Source: Pleomorphomonas sp.
GTDB taxonomy: Bacteria; Pseudomonadota; Alphaproteobacteria; Rhizobiales; Pleomorphomonadaceae
NCBI GenBank assembly: GCA_030603685.1
Contig: JAUVXG010000022.1
Location: 1 to 37,364, forward strand
Reading direction: 5' to 3'
DNA: 37,364 nt
A program made the translations under genes and the position numbers. This document shows, piece by piece, positions 19,805-29,601 of this stretch. The notes below the pieces were generated by a model. It was not told where the DNA came from. It was given only the letters and a program-made list of their open reading frames with translations, and did no database searches. Within the stretch, counting starts at the first letter, position 1. Every line of letters starts with the position of its first letter.

Positions 19805-19842
19805 TCACTCCCCGAGAGGCAATGTCATCCTATATCAATTTC

Positions 19843-21957
19843 TCAGGCCTTTACCTCGACGAAAGCGAGGAAGGTGCGCCCGGGCACCTCGACCGCCTGC
19901 CAGGCGCGACGCGGCGTTGCGGCGGCGGGACGTCCGGTTGGCATGTCGGACGTCAGGATCGGCTTCCAGCTGTGCTCAGCGCGCGTCGGCGGCAGGTGGA
20001 ACCGTCGGTTGGCGCGATGAGCGTTGAGCATGAGGTAGACGGCCTCGCCATCCGCCTCGACGTGTGGCAGCGCCGAGTCGCGCAACAATACGCCAAACGC
20101 CTTGCATTCGCGGCTGTTCCAATCACTGCCCGTCATGGGGCGGCCTGAAACAGCGATCCACTCAACGTCGGACAGCTTGTCTTGCGGCCGCGGCGTGCCG
20201 TGCAGGAAGCGCGTCTGCCGGAACACCGGGTGGGATTGCCGCAGGCGGACGACGTAAGCCACGAAGTTTGCCAGTTCCGCATCATCGGCCTGGTTCCATG
20301 TCACCCAGCCGACCGGATTGTCCTGACAATAGGCATTGTTGTTGCCGAACTGGCTGTTGGCCAGCTCGTCACCGGCCAGCAGCATCGGCGTCCCCTGCGA
20401 CAGAAGCAGCGTGGCAAGCATGTTGCGCATCTGCCGCTTGCGCGTGGCGATGATGACCGGATCGGTCGAAGGGCCTTCGGTTCCGTAGTTGGCGGAATGA
20501 TTGTCGGAATGGCCGTCCCTGTTGTCCTCGAGGTTGGCCTCGTTATGCTTGGCCGCATAAGAAACCAGGTCTCTCAGCGTGAAACCGTCATGCGCGGTGA
20601 TGAAGTTGACGGAGGCCGACGGACGACGATTGGAACGATCGAAGCGATCGGGCGATCCCAGCAACCGCGCCGCCAGCTCCGGGGCCACCAGTTCGTCGCC
20701 GCGCCAAAAGGCGCGCACCGTATCGCGAAAGCGGTCGTTCCACTCGGAGAAGCCCGGCGGGAAATTACCGAGCTGGTAGCCGCCCGGCCCTATGTCCCAA
20801 GGCTCGGCGATCAGCTTCACGGTCGACAACAGCGGGTCCTGTCGCAGGGCCGTCAGGAAGCGCCCCTCGGGGTCGAAGCCTTGCGGTTCGCGCCCCACCG
20901 AGGTGGCGAGATCGAAACGGAAACCGTCGACGCCGATCGCCTCGACCCAGTAGCGAAGCGAGTCGAGAATCATCTGGGTTACGCGCGGATGCCCGGCGTT
21001 CAGAGTGTTGCCGGTGCCGGTGTCATTGATGTACCAGCGCGGACGATCGGGGTTGAGCCGATAGTAACTGGCGTTGTCGATGCCGCGAAAGCTCAAGGTC
21101 GGTCCGAACTGATCGACTTCGCCGGTGTGATTGTAGACGACGTCGAGAAGCACCTCGATGCCCGCCTCGTGCAACGCGCGCACCATGTCGCGCACGCGAT
21201 CGATGACCGAGACGTCCCGAGCGCCATGATCGTAACGCGGTTCCGGCGCGAAGTAGCAGAGCGGCGAGTAGCCCCAGTAGTTGACCAGCCCCTTGCGGGT
21301 CAGAAAACCGTCGTCGACGAAGGCCTGGATGGGCATCAGCTCGATCGCGGTTATGCCGAGCCTGGTGAGGTGCTCGATGGTCTCCGGCGCGCCAAGTCCT
21401 TCGTAGGTACCGGCCTTGGCGCGAGGCAGCCGCGGCATCTGCATGGTGAGGCCGCGAACGTGGGCCTCATAGATGACCGTGTCGCGCCAGGGACGTTCCG
21501 GCCGGAAGCTGACGCAGGGCGGCACCTTGGAGTCCGTGACCAGCGCCTTCGGCACGACACGGGCGCTGTCGCGGGTGTCGAAGCTGGCATCGTCCAGCGT
21601 CACCGGCTGATAGCCGGCCATGAGATCGTTCGAGCGCAACCGTCCGGTCAGGACCTTGGCATAGGGATCGATCACCAGCTTGTGCGGATTGAACCGATGC
21701 CCGCGCTCCGGGTCATAGGGGCCATGAACGCGGAAGCCATAGGCGGTGCCGATGCCGATGCCGGAAACATAGCCGTGAAAGACCTCATCGGTACACTCGG
21801 GCAGCGTCAGGCGCGCATGCTCGAAACCGGTGAGCGGCTCGAACAGGCAGACGTCGACGCGCGTCGCATTGGCCGAGAAGATGGCGAAATTGACGCCATC
21901 CCCGTCGAACTGCGCACCAAGGGGATACGGCCGCCCGGACCGGATCGTGACCGTCAT
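19843..21957 (-). CDS. glgX: Glycogen debranching enzyme GlgX
   Basis: GH13 isoamylase-type hydrolase that removes alpha-1,6 branches (limit dextrins) from glycogen. Length 704 is typical. An N-terminal CBM48 (about 8-100) is followed by the catalytic barrel: VLLDVVYNHTGE (region I), GFRFDLATSVGRE with nucleophile Asp at about 349, KLIAEPWD with acid/base Glu at about 385, and NFITAHDGFTLRDLVSY with Asp at about 457. ATG 21957 has GAGGT 3-4 nt upstream and starts 6 bp after glgA ends, so the genes are co-transcribed. Confidence 0.96.
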   Translation of the reverse strand: MTVTIRSGRPYPLGAQFDGDGVNFAIFSANATRVDVCLFEPLTGFEHARLTLPECTDEVFHGYVSGIGIGTAYGFRVHGPYDPERGHRFNPHKLVIDPYAKVLTGRLRSNDLMAGYQPVTLDDASFDTRDSARVVPKALVTDSKVPPCVSFRPERPWRDTVIYEAHVRGLTMQMPRLPRAKAGTYEGLGAPETIEHLTRLGITAIELMPIQAFVDDGFLTRKGLVNYWGYSPLCYFAPEPRYDHGARDVSVIDRVRDMVRALHEAGIEVLLDVVYNHTGEVDQFGPTLSFRGIDNASYYRLNPDRPRWYINDTGTGNTLNAGHPRVTQMILDSLRYWVEAIGVDGFRFDLATSVGREPQGFDPEGRFLTALRQDPLLSTVKLIAEPWDIGPGGYQLGNFPPGFSEWNDRFRDTVRAFWRGDELVAPELAARLLGSPDRFDRSNRRPSASVNFITAHDGFTLRDLVSYAAKHNEANLEDNRDGHSDNHSANYGTEGPSTDPVIIATRKRQMRNMLATLLLSQGTPMLLAGDELANSQFGNNNAYCQDNPVGWVTWNQADDAELANFVAYVVRLRQSHPVFRQTRFLHGTPRPQDKLSDVEWIAVSGRPMTGSDWNSRECKAFGVLLRDSALPHVEADGEAVYLMLNAHRANRRFHLPPTRAEHSWKPILTSDMPTGRPAAATPRRAWQAVEVPGRTFLAFVEVKA

Positions 21958-21963
21958 GGGACC

Positions 21964-23415
21964 TCAGACACCCTCGGTCGTCAGCTCGCGGTAGAGCGCG
22001 ACATAGTCGGGCGCCGAGTCTTCCCAGCCAACGGGATGGGCCATTGCCCGCGACTGCAGCGCTCGCCAGACCTTCTTGTTGTGGAAGAGATCGAACAGGC
22101 GCTCGATGGCGAACCCAAGACCACCGGCAGAAACCGGGGCAAACTGGATGCCGGTTGCCGTTCCCGCCCGCACCGAAGCGTCGTTGGCGTCGATGACCGT
22201 ATCGGCGAGGCCGCCCGTCCGCGCCACCACAGGAATGGTGCCATAGCGAAGGCCATAAAGCTGCGTGAGACCGCAGGGCTCGAAGCGTGACGGGACGAGG
22301 ATCGCGTCGGCGCCGGCCTGCATGGCGTGACTGAGCGGTTCGCTGTAGCCGATATGAACGGCGACGGCGCCCGGATTAGCGGCGGCCGCGTCGACGAAGG
22401 CGCGCTCCATGCTCTGATCGCCGGCTCCGAGGATGGCCAGCTGCCCGCCACGGCGCAGGATGCCATCCAGGTTGGGCAGCAGCATGTCCAAGCCCTTCTG
22501 GCCGGTGAGGCGGCTCACCACGATCATCAGCGGCGCATCCGGATCGACGCGCAATCCCATGCGGGTTTGCAGCTCCGTCTTGCACACTGCCTTGCCGGCC
22601 ATTTTGCGCGCGCTGTAGTTGGAAGCGATCAGCGGATCGGTCGCCGGATCCCAACTCTTCGTGTCGATCCCGTTGACGATGCCGCTCAGCACGTTGGCGC
22701 GCTCGTTGAGCACGCCTTCCATGCCGAAGCCGAACTCCTGCGTACGCAGCTCGCGCGCATAGGTGGGGCTGACGGTCGTCAGCCGGTCAGAAAATACCAG
22801 CCCGCCTTTCAGGAACGAGCAGTAGCCATAATACTCGAGGCCGGCCGGCGTGTAGAAGCTCGACGGCAATCCGAAGGTGTCGAAATCGGCGCGACCGCAA
22901 ATGCCCTGGAAGGCAACGTTGTGAATGGTGAACACGGTCTTCGGCCGTCCCTCGGCCGGGCCAGCCAGAAGATAGGGGGCCACGAGACCGGCCTGCCAGT
23001 CATGGCAATGAACGACGGCCGGCTTCCAGTCGCCAACACCCGAACGGCCGACCGCGGCGCCAATCGCCGACAGCGCGGCGAAGCGGCGGGTGTTGTCCCA
23101 CCAGTCGTTGCCATCCGGCCCCAGATAGGGATTGCCGGGGCGGTCATAGAGATGGCCGGCATCAAGCGCCAGCACTTTGAGACCGTCCGCCGTCTCGCCC
23201 GCCAGCAGGCGGCCTGGGCCGCCGAAAACATCCGGATAGACGGCAACTTCCTCAACGCCTTGAAGGTGGCCGACCACTCCGGGATAGGCGGGCATCAGCA
23301 CTCGGACGTCACACCCCAGGCCGGCGAGTGCCAGCGGCAGCGCGCCGGCGACATCGGCGAGGCCGCCCGTCTTGATCAGCGGATAGCATTCGGAGGCAAC
23401 GAATAGGACGCGCAC
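21964..23415 (-). CDS. glgA: Glycogen synthase (ADP-glucose type)
   Basis: Transfers glucose from ADP-glucose to the non-reducing end of glycogen (GT5). The 483-residue protein starts VLFVASECYPLIKTGGLADVAGALP with the ADP-glucose-binding KTGGL at 15-19 and carries HCHDWQAGL, TIHNVAFQG and the late PSRFEPCGLTQLYGLRYGTIPVVARTGGLADTV motif. The start codon is GTG at 23415; no ATG alternative preserves the conserved N-terminus. It begins 288 bp after glgC, a gap with no gene but with a hairpin (23609-23636). Confidence 0.97.
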   Translation of the reverse strand: MRVLFVASECYPLIKTGGLADVAGALPLALAGLGCDVRVLMPAYPGVVGHLQGVEEVAVYPDVFGGPGRLLAGETADGLKVLALDAGHLYDRPGNPYLGPDGNDWWDNTRRFAALSAIGAAVGRSGVGDWKPAVVHCHDWQAGLVAPYLLAGPAEGRPKTVFTIHNVAFQGICGRADFDTFGLPSSFYTPAGLEYYGYCSFLKGGLVFSDRLTTVSPTYARELRTQEFGFGMEGVLNERANVLSGIVNGIDTKSWDPATDPLIASNYSARKMAGKAVCKTELQTRMGLRVDPDAPLMIVVSRLTGQKGLDMLLPNLDGILRRGGQLAILGAGDQSMERAFVDAAAANPGAVAVHIGYSEPLSHAMQAGADAILVPSRFEPCGLTQLYGLRYGTIPVVARTGGLADTVIDANDASVRAGTATGIQFAPVSAGGLGFAIERLFDLFHNKKVWRALQSRAMAHPVGWEDSAPDYVALYRELTTEGV

Positions 23416-23703
23416 TTGATCACCCCGACAGGTTATGCCAACTCGCCAAGATGCTGACGCATCCGCTCGTTGAAGTCATCACGATTTTCTCATGCCCTTG
23501 GCTGGGATGAGAAATCCGGGACAGGAACACCGAGCGCCAGCCCGAGCGATGCCCGATCATGTCCGCGCAAGGCGGAGTGGATTTCGGCCGATCCTTTTCG
23601 CAAGGAGGCGCCGCCTTCGGCTATGTGCCGGCGGCGACGCCATCCCCGAGATCGGATCGGGTGCGGGTTTTGCCACGCCCCCGAGTTGTTTTCAACGCCG
23701 CGA
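23416..23703. other. Gap between glgC and glgA with one strong hairpin
   Basis: This 288-bp stretch holds no credible gene. CGCCGCC (23609-23615) pairs with GGCGGCG (23630-23636), and an inner GGC/GCC pair lengthens the stem; it lies 67 nt after the glgC stop. No T-run follows on the minus strand. It may trim or stabilise the glgC message, or glgA may have its own promoter here, but none is recognisable. Confidence 0.4.
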
Positions 23704-24972
23704 TCAGAGCTTCAGTCGATCGATCATGTCCTGGGTGATCAGGCAGACGCCACCTTCGCTGCGACGGAAGCGGCTGGCATCCAGCTCCGGATCCTCGCCC
23801 ACGACGAGACCGTTCGGAATGATCACCCCCTTGTCGACGACGCACTTGGTCAGGCGGGCACCCCGGCAGACAGAAACGTAAGGAAGGACGACGCAATGCT
23901 CCACTTCCGAGTAGGAATGGGCATGCACGCCAGTGAACAACAAGGACTTGTCGACGCGGGCGCCGGATATGATGCAGCCACCCGATACCAGCGAACTGGT
24001 CGCCGCGCCGCGCCGGCCATCTTCGTCGTGGATGAACTTGGCAGGCGGCGTCAGTTCCGTATAGGTCCAGATCGGCCACTTCTTGTCGTAGAGATCGAGA
24101 GCCGGCACGAAGTCGGTCAGGTCGATGTTGGCTTCCCAGAAGGCGTCGATGGTTCCGACGTCGCGCCAGTAGGGTTCGGCTTCCGATGACGATCGGACGC
24201 AGCTGTCCGAGAACTTGTGGGCGATCGCCTTTCCACCCTTCACGATGGCCGGGATGATATCCTTGCCGAAGTCGTGACTTGAGTTCGGGTCGTCCTGATC
24301 CTGACGGAGGAGGTCGATCAGGAAGCTGGTTTTGAAGACATAAATGCCCATGGAGGCGAGCGCGAGGTCCGGGCGACCGGGCATGGCCGGCGGATCGGCC
24401 GGCTTTTCGACGAAGTCGATGATGCGCGCGTTCTCGTCGATCGCCATCACGCCGAAGCCCGTGGCCTCCATGCGCGGGACTTCGATGCAGCCGACTGTCA
24501 CGTCGGCGCCAGACGAGACATGCTGATCGAGCATGATCTCGTAGTCCTGCTTGTAGACGTGGTCGCCAGCCAGAATGATGATGTATTCGATATTGTGCGC
24601 TTCGATGATGTCGATGTTCTGCGTCACCGCATCGGCGGTTCCGACATACCACTTGTCCTCGGCGACGCGCTGCGAGGCGGGAAGGATGTCGAAGCTTTCG
24701 TTGCGTTCCTGACGGAAGAAGTTCCAGCCGTACTGCAGGTGCCGGATGAGACTGTGCGCCTTGTACTGGGTCGCCACCGAGATGCGGCGAATGCCCGAGG
24801 TGAGCGCGTTGGACAGCGCGAAATCGATGATGCGGCTCTTGCCGCCGAAGTAGACCGCGGGCTTGGCCCTGCGGTCGGTCAGTTCCTTGAGACGGCTGCC
24901 CCGCCCACCGGCCAGCACGAACGCCATCGCTTCGCGCGCCAACCGTCGATTATTGTGAGAATTGTCAATCAT
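23704..24972 (-). CDS. glgC: Glucose-1-phosphate adenylyltransferase (ADP-glucose pyrophosphorylase)
   Basis: Makes ADP-glucose from glucose-1-phosphate and ATP, the regulated first step of bacterial glycogen synthesis. The 422-residue protein has [16 protein letters not shown] (17-32), the [14 protein letters not shown] motif (38-51), [12 protein letters not shown] and [13 protein letters not shown] for catalysis, and a C-terminal left-handed beta-helix. The frame is open upstream, but ATG 24972 ([10 protein letters not shown]) has GGAGG with 5-nt spacing and is the family start. First gene of the glg run; 271 bp of unexplained sequence separate it from the L,D-transpeptidase. Confidence 0.96.
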   Translation of the reverse strand: MIDNSHNNRRLAREAMAFVLAGGRGSRLKELTDRRAKPAVYFGGKSRIIDFALSNALTSGIRRISVATQYKAHSLIRHLQYGWNFFRQERNESFDILPASQRVAEDKWYVGTADAVTQNIDIIEAHNIEYIIILAGDHVYKQDYEIMLDQHVSSGADVTVGCIEVPRMEATGFGVMAIDENARIIDFVEKPADPPAMPGRPDLALASMGIYVFKTSFLIDLLRQDQDDPNSSHDFGKDIIPAIVKGGKAIAHKFSDSCVRSSSEAEPYWRDVGTIDAFWEANIDLTDFVPALDLYDKKWPIWTYTELTPPAKFIHDEDGRRGAATSSLVSGGCIISGARVDKSLLFTGVHAHSYSEVEHCVVLPYVSVCRGARLTKCVVDKGVIIPNGLVVGEDPELDASRFRRSEGGVCLITQDMIDRLKL

Positions 24973-25243
24973 GCTGTCCTCCCGACTTCTCCGCCGTCGG
25001 CCCGGTTCCGTCGATGGCGCAGCCGGCGTTGCCAGCCCGGAACGGAACCAGAGACGAACCGGTCGGCGCTTCTTCCCCGCCCGCCCGTTCGCCATGATGG
25101 CTCGACGCAAGGGTACTATGGCGCGGCAAGGTTAATTTGTCTTCCCCCTATTTCGGCTGCGAAGGAATTCAAACCCTTGATGAAACAGCACTACGACGAT
25201 TTGCGGACGGCCGCCCCGCATTCGGTGCGAGGCGGCGCATGAG
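24973..25243. other. Gap upstream of glgC
   Basis: Between the L,D-transpeptidase stop and glgC; it should hold the glg promoter. A TTGCCG-like element and an AT-rich patch at about 25120-25145 are visible but do not form a convincing promoter. A hairpin belonging to the neighbouring gene lies at 25210-25236. Confidence 0.3.
25210..25236 (-). terminator. Hairpin after the L,D-transpeptidase gene
   Basis: GCCGCC (25210-25215) and GGCGGC (25231-25236) enclose CGCA/TGCG (25217-25220, 25226-25229), giving 10 pairs with one mismatch, 7 nt after the stop. There is no T-tract, so it is only a possible terminator. Confidence 0.4.
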
Positions 25244-25942
25244 TCAGACCGCGGGCGCCGCCGGACGTTCCAAGACCTTGACGACGGTGCCGACCGGCAC
25301 GCGTTCGAACAGGTCCATGACATCCTGATTGATGAGGCGAATGCAGCCGGAGGAAACGTTGCTACCGATCGTCCAGGGCTCCACCGTGCCATGAATGCGG
25401 TAGAGGGTGTCGACATTGCCCTTGTAAAGATAGTGAGCGCGGGCGCCGAGCGGGTTGTCAGGACCGCCGGGCATGCCACCGGCCCACTTCCGCGCCTTGG
25501 GATCGCGCGCCTGCATTTCCACCGGCGGATGCCAGGACGGCCACTTTGCCTTGCGGCGAATGACCGCACTGCCGGACCAGGCAAACCCCTCGCGTCCGAC
25601 ACCGATGCCATAGCGCATGGCCCTGCCGTTGCCGAGAACGAGATAGAGATAGCGAGCCGGCGTATCGACGATGATGGTTCCGGCCGGTTCGTCTGTGGTG
25701 TAGCTGACCTCCCGGCGGAGGAAGGCCGGGTTGACCTGCGTCAGGTCGACAGCCGGAACGGTGAACCTGCCGTCCTGAACCTCGCTGTACATTGCCACGT
25801 ATTCGGCGGAGGGCCGAGGATAACGCTTCGGCTTGGTCGGGTCGATCAGCGGCGGCATCGCCGGTGTTCCAGGGGCGGAAACGCAAGCGGCGAGAGCAAG
25901 GGGAAGCGCGGCGAGAAAGGCTCGCCTGGACGGTAGGTTCAT
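25244..25942 (-). CDS. L,D-transpeptidase (YkuD/ErfK family), probable lipoprotein
   Basis: Periplasmic L,D-transpeptidase of 232 residues that forms 3-3 peptidoglycan cross-links or attaches proteins to the wall (family knowledge). The YkuD domain has GTIIVDTPARYLYLVLGNGRAMRYGIGVGREGFAW and the catalytic motif HGTVEPWTIGSNVSSGCIRLIN, with the nucleophile Cys. The N-terminus reads MNLPSRRAFLAALPLALAAC with a lipobox LAAC and Cys20, so it is likely an outer-membrane or inner-membrane lipoprotein; the twin Arg (RR) before the hydrophobic core could also mark a Tat signal. The frame opens upstream with a TTG; ATG 25942 is preferred because it gives this signal and has GGAG nearby. Confidence 0.9.
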   Translation of the reverse strand: MNLPSRRAFLAALPLALAACVSAPGTPAMPPLIDPTKPKRYPRPSAEYVAMYSEVQDGRFTVPAVDLTQVNPAFLRREVSYTTDEPAGTIIVDTPARYLYLVLGNGRAMRYGIGVGREGFAWSGSAVIRRKAKWPSWHPPVEMQARDPKARKWAGGMPGGPDNPLGARAHYLYKGNVDTLYRIHGTVEPWTIGSNVSSGCIRLINQDVMDLFERVPVGTVVKVLERPAAPAV

Positions 25943-26036
25943 AATCTCCACTTTCTGTCGATTCGGCGGTGACACCTCAGGCAACCCGATGAACGCGCAC
26001 TATTCCATCCGGGTTGATAAACTTATCCAGTAAATA

Positions 26037-27437
26037 TCAGTTTTCGGGGACCGGGTGCAGGATCCGCTCGCCATATCGTCTGTGAAAGGCCGTCATCGAC
26101 TTGTCGGCAACCCGGACCGTGAGGCGCAGCGTGCCGTCCTCGTCATCGTGACGCTCCAGCACCTCACCATGATCATAGAGCCATGCAAGCCCTGCCCCAT
26201 CCGATGAATCGAGAGTCAGCTCGTGCACGGGACGGCCGCCGAGGAGCCGCGCCTCGATGACGGCGAGCAACTCGGGAAGACCTTCGCCGGTGACCGCCGA
26301 GACCACGCGTCGTTCCTGCCCTCCCGGCGTCTCGGTGTTGGCCTGGGCGAGCAGAGCATCTCTCCGCCCCTCGTCGACGAGGTCGATCTTGTTCCAGACC
26401 TCGATGATCCGGTCGCGATCCGACGGATCGAGGCCGAGTTGCTTCAGCACCTCGGCAACGTCGCTGGCCTGAGCCTCGGTGTCCTTGTGCGAGATGTCGC
26501 GCACATGCAGGATGATCGCAGCTTCGATGACCTCTTCGAGAGTCGCCCGGAACGCCGCGACGAGATGGGTCGGCAGGTTTGAAATGAAGCCCACGGTATC
26601 GGACAATATGGCGTCGGTGCCGTGCGGCAGCTTGATGCGACGCAGTGTCGGATCGAGCGTCGCGAACAACAGATCCTTGGCGAACACGTCCGCTTCGGTC
26701 AGCCGGTTGAACAGTGTCGACTTGCCGGCGTTGGTGTAGCCGACCAGCGCCACGACCGGATGAGGGACCTTGCGGCGCTGGCGTCGATGCAGGTCGCGCG
26801 TGCGCTTCACCTGTTCGAGATCCGCCTCGATGCGGGTGATCTTTTCCTGGAGCTGCCGGCGGTCCGCCTCGATCTGCGTTTCACCGGGGCCGCCGAGAAA
26901 GCCGAAGCCACCGCGCTGCCGCTCAAGGTGAGTCCATGAGCGGACGAGGCGCGACTTCTGGTACTTGAGGTGGGCAAGCTCCACCTGGAGCCGGCCTTCG
27001 CGCGTACGAGCGCGTTCGCCAAAGATCTCCAGAATGAGACCCGTTCGGTCTATGACCTTGGTCTTCCAGGCCTTCTCCAGGTTGCGCTGCTGGATGGGCG
27101 TCAGGGCGTGATCGACGATGGCAAGGTCGATCTCCTCTTCCCTCACCGTCTCGCCGATTTCCTCGACCTTGCCAGCTCCGAACAAGGTTGCCGGCTTGGG
27201 TTGGCTGACCGGTACGGGGATGGTTGCATGAACGTCGAGATCGATGGCCTGCGCGAGGCCCGAAGCCTCATCGAGACGCGCTTCAAGATCGCGCTGAGTC
27301 GTTGCGGCAGCCTCTTCCCTGGCGCCCCGCTGACGCAAATCCGGGACAAGGACCAATGCCCTTGCCGGCTCTTCGATGCGATCGACACCCTTCTTGCGAG
27401 GACGGCCACCCTCTTCAAGATCCTGCTCGTCGTTCAC
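26037..27437 (-). CDS. hflX: GTPase HflX
   Basis: Ribosome-associated GTPase (466 residues) that splits stalled 70S ribosomes, notably in stress (family knowledge). An N-terminal HflX domain with VSQPKPATLFGAGKVEEIGETV (about 78-99) and a coiled linker with RGGFGFLGGPGETQIEADRR (about 175-194) precede the G domain: G1 GYTNAGKST (233-241), G3 DTVGF, G4 NKID. The start codon is GTG at 27437, supported by GGGAGG with 4-nt spacing; no ATG is suitable. It lies 108 bp after hfq, the classic hfq-hflX order. Confidence 0.96.
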   Translation of the reverse strand: MNDEQDLEEGGRPRKKGVDRIEEPARALVLVPDLRQRGAREEAAATTQRDLEARLDEASGLAQAIDLDVHATIPVPVSQPKPATLFGAGKVEEIGETVREEEIDLAIVDHALTPIQQRNLEKAWKTKVIDRTGLILEIFGERARTREGRLQVELAHLKYQKSRLVRSWTHLERQRGGFGFLGGPGETQIEADRRQLQEKITRIEADLEQVKRTRDLHRRQRRKVPHPVVALVGYTNAGKSTLFNRLTEADVFAKDLLFATLDPTLRRIKLPHGTDAILSDTVGFISNLPTHLVAAFRATLEEVIEAAIILHVRDISHKDTEAQASDVAEVLKQLGLDPSDRDRIIEVWNKIDLVDEGRRDALLAQANTETPGGQERRVVSAVTGEGLPELLAVIEARLLGGRPVHELTLDSSDGAGLAWLYDHGEVLERHDDEDGTLRLTVRVADKSMTAFHRRYGERILHPVPEN

Positions 27438-27545
27438 TGCGCCTCCCTAAACCGCGCCGCTGGCGGCCAAAATACGATGGTTTCCGTGGACAGCCCGCCC
27501 GAGAGGCGAACCTCCACAGGCGGACACCTACGGAACAAACCGAAC

Positions 27546-27788
27546 TCAGTTCGGTTCCTCGCTACCCTCGAAAAGGGCCAGAGGCTGAGCCGGCATGATG
27601 GTGGAGATGGCGTGCTTGTAGACGAGCTGGGAATGCCCATCGCGCCGCAAGAGGACGCAGAAGTTATCAAACCAGGTGACCACGCCCTGCAGCTTGACGC
27701 CGTTAATCAGAAAAATCGTCAGCGAAATCTTGTTCTTACGGACGTGATTGAGGAAGGTATCCTGAAGGTTCTGGGCTTTGTCCGCCAT
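27546..27788 (-). CDS. hfq: RNA chaperone Hfq
   Basis: Sm-like hexameric protein of 80 residues that pairs small RNAs with mRNAs. It has Sm1 ([37 protein letters not shown]) and Sm2 ([10 protein letters not shown]) with the proximal-face residues Gln8, Asp, Lys and the YKHA box. The frame extends upstream, but ATG 27788 (MADKAQNLQ) is the conserved start; a weak GAG precedes it. The C-terminal tail is short, as in most alphaproteobacteria. Upstream is a D-amino-acid aminotransferase, downstream hflX. Confidence 0.97.
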   Translation of the reverse strand: MADKAQNLQDTFLNHVRKNKISLTIFLINGVKLQGVVTWFDNFCVLLRRDGHSQLVYKHAISTIMPAQPLALFEGSEEPN

Positions 27789-27984
27789 TTTTCTCGGCCT
27801 TTTCGACTTCGTTTTTTTGTGAGGGGCAAACGCCACACCGACGCCACGCGTCGCCCGAACTAATGGTTACGCCGGGCGCGTCCGAAATTACCAGTCCATT
27901 TCGGGCCCGCGTCGCCATCGACGGGCTGGTGCTATCCGTGTTTCGACTGGGATGTGACAATTTTGCCAAGCGAGATGCCGACCG

Positions 27985-28848
27985 TCAAATCGGCGTGCGT
28001 TCCGCGAGGTCATGAAAGCGCTGCCGCAGACGGGCTGCAACGCTTCCGGGAACGCCGTTGGCCACCGCCTCGCCGTCCACGCTGACGACCGGACAGAGAG
28101 TCGCACCCGCCGACGTCAGGAACACCTCGCGCGCCGCCTTCATCTCGGCGACTGTGAAACGCCGCTCCACCACCGCCACGCCTTCGGCAGCCGCCACGTC
28201 CATCAGTACCGAGCGGGTGATGCCCCGGAGAATGCCGCGATCGGCCGGACGGGTGACGAGCCGCCCTTCCCCGTCGAGCAGCCAGACGTTGGCGGACGAG
28301 CCTTCGGTCACAAAGCCTTCCGTGTCAACGAAGATCGCCTCGAAGGCGCCCGCTTCGCGCGCCGCCTGCTTGGCAAGCGCGTTGGGCAGAAGGCCGACGG
28401 TCTTGATGTCCACCCGCTCCCAGCGGTTGTCGGGCAGCGTGATGACCGGCACACCCTTCTCATAGCGAAGCGCCGCGGCGGCAACGTCGAGCGGCTTCGC
28501 CGTCGCCGTGAAGGTCGGGTTCACGCCAACGGGGAAGGCATGGTCGCGCGACGCGGCCCCTCGGGAGATCTGCCAGTAGACATAGCCGTTCTCCACCCGG
28601 TTGCGTCGGGCGACTTCGCGCAGAACGTGGGTCATGGCCGCCCGGCTCATGGGCGAGGCGATCCTGAGCTCGGCCAGCGATCGGTCGAGCCGGTCGAGAT
28701 GACGACGAAGGTCGATGATGGCTCCGTCCTTGATCTGGCAAGCCTCATAGACCGCGTCGGCGAACTGGTTGCCGCGATCCTCGACGCTGACGACGGCTTC
28801 CCTGGACGGAACATAGCGTCCGTTGACGTAAGTGATGCGGGACGTCAT
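27985..28848 (-). CDS. dat: D-amino-acid transaminase (fold-type IV aminotransferase)
   Basis: PLP enzyme of 287 residues that interconverts D-amino acids and 2-oxo acids, for example D-alanine and D-glutamate. The catalytic Lys lies in VDIKTVGLLPNALAKQ (Lys149). SRGAASRDHAFP supplies Arg101 and His103, the carboxylate-trap pair typical of D-aminotransferases and lacking in branched-chain enzymes. TEGSSANVWLL (about 181-191) is the family glutamate motif. ATG 28848 has GGAG 8-9 nt upstream. It is 196 bp upstream of hfq; this dat-hfq-hflX order is common in rhizobiales (established pattern). Confidence 0.9.
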   Translation of the reverse strand: MTSRITYVNGRYVPSREAVVSVEDRGNQFADAVYEACQIKDGAIIDLRRHLDRLDRSLAELRIASPMSRAAMTHVLREVARRNRVENGYVYWQISRGAASRDHAFPVGVNPTFTATAKPLDVAAAALRYEKGVPVITLPDNRWERVDIKTVGLLPNALAKQAAREAGAFEAIFVDTEGFVTEGSSANVWLLDGEGRLVTRPADRGILRGITRSVLMDVAAAEGVAVVERRFTVAEMKAAREVFLTSAGATLCPVVSVDGEAVANGVPGSVAARLRQRFHDLAERTPI

Positions 28849-28887
28849 GGCCGGATCTCCAGGAACAATGCGACGGGCGATCGCGAA

Positions 28888-29601
28888 CTACTCCAGTTCG
28901 ACGATCCGCCCTTCATCGAGGGTAATGCGCCGGTCCATGCGCTCGGCCAGCGCCATGTTGTGCGTGGCTATGATCGCTGCGAGGCCGGTAGCCCTGACCA
29001 GGGCGGCCAGAGCGTCGAAAACGTAGTGCGAGGTCTTGGGATCGAGATTGCCGGTCGGCTCGTCGGCCAGCAGTACCTTCGGTGCGTTGGCAACGGCGCG
29101 AGCGATGGCAACGCGTTGCCGCTCACCGCCCGAAAGCTGCGACGGCAGATGAGTTCCGCGTTTCTCGAGGCGCATATAAGCCAAGAGGTCGTTGCCCCGC
29201 TTGGCGGCTTCCTTCTTGTCGAGGCCGGCGATCATCTGCGGAATCATCAGGTTCTCAAGGGCGGAGAACTCCGGCAGAAGATGGTGAAACTGGTAGACGA
29301 AGCCGATTTCGGTACGGCGGAGCCGCGTGCGGACCGTATCGTCGAGCTTGCCGCAGGCCCTGCCTCCGATGACGACGTCGCCGGCGTCGGGCTTCTCCAG
29401 AAGACCGGTGATATGCAACAGCGTCGATTTGCCGGCACCGGAGGGAGCGACCAGTGCCGTCAGTTCGCCGGCGAACAGGTTGAAGTCGCAGCCGCGCAGG
29501 ATGGGCAGCGTGCCCGAGCCTTCCTTGTAGGACTTCTCGATGCCGACCAGCTTCAGGACCGGATCTTCGACGCCGGTGATGAGGGTTTCGATAGCCGGCA
29601 T
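28888..29601 (-). CDS. lolD: Lipoprotein-releasing system ATP-binding protein LolD
   Basis: ATPase of 237 residues that powers release of outer-membrane lipoproteins from the inner membrane. Walker A is APSGAGKST (52-60; an Ala replaces the first Gly), signature [32 protein letters not shown], and the switch His in [14 protein letters not shown]. This MacB/LolD type is clear. A GTG at 29604 precedes ATG 29601; GAGGT is 7 nt from the ATG, so the ATG is chosen. It shares one base with the permease stop. Gene order permease-lolD is the alphaproteobacterial arrangement. Confidence 0.93.
   Translation of the reverse strand: MPAIETLITGVEDPVLKLVGIEKSYKEGSGTLPILRGCDFNLFAGELTALVAPSGAGKSTLLHITGLLEKPDAGDVVIGGRACGKLDDTVRTRLRRTEIGFVYQFHHLLPEFSALENLMIPQMIAGLDKKEAAKRGNDLLAYMRLEKRGTHLPSQLSGGERQRVAIARAVANAPKVLLADEPTGNLDPKTSHYVFDALAALVRATGLAAIIATHNMALAERMDRRITLDEGRIVELE

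Noticed and set aside
20182-22290. Plus-strand frame of 702 codons opposite glgX
   Set aside because: Antisense shadow of glgX; no domain or ribosome site.
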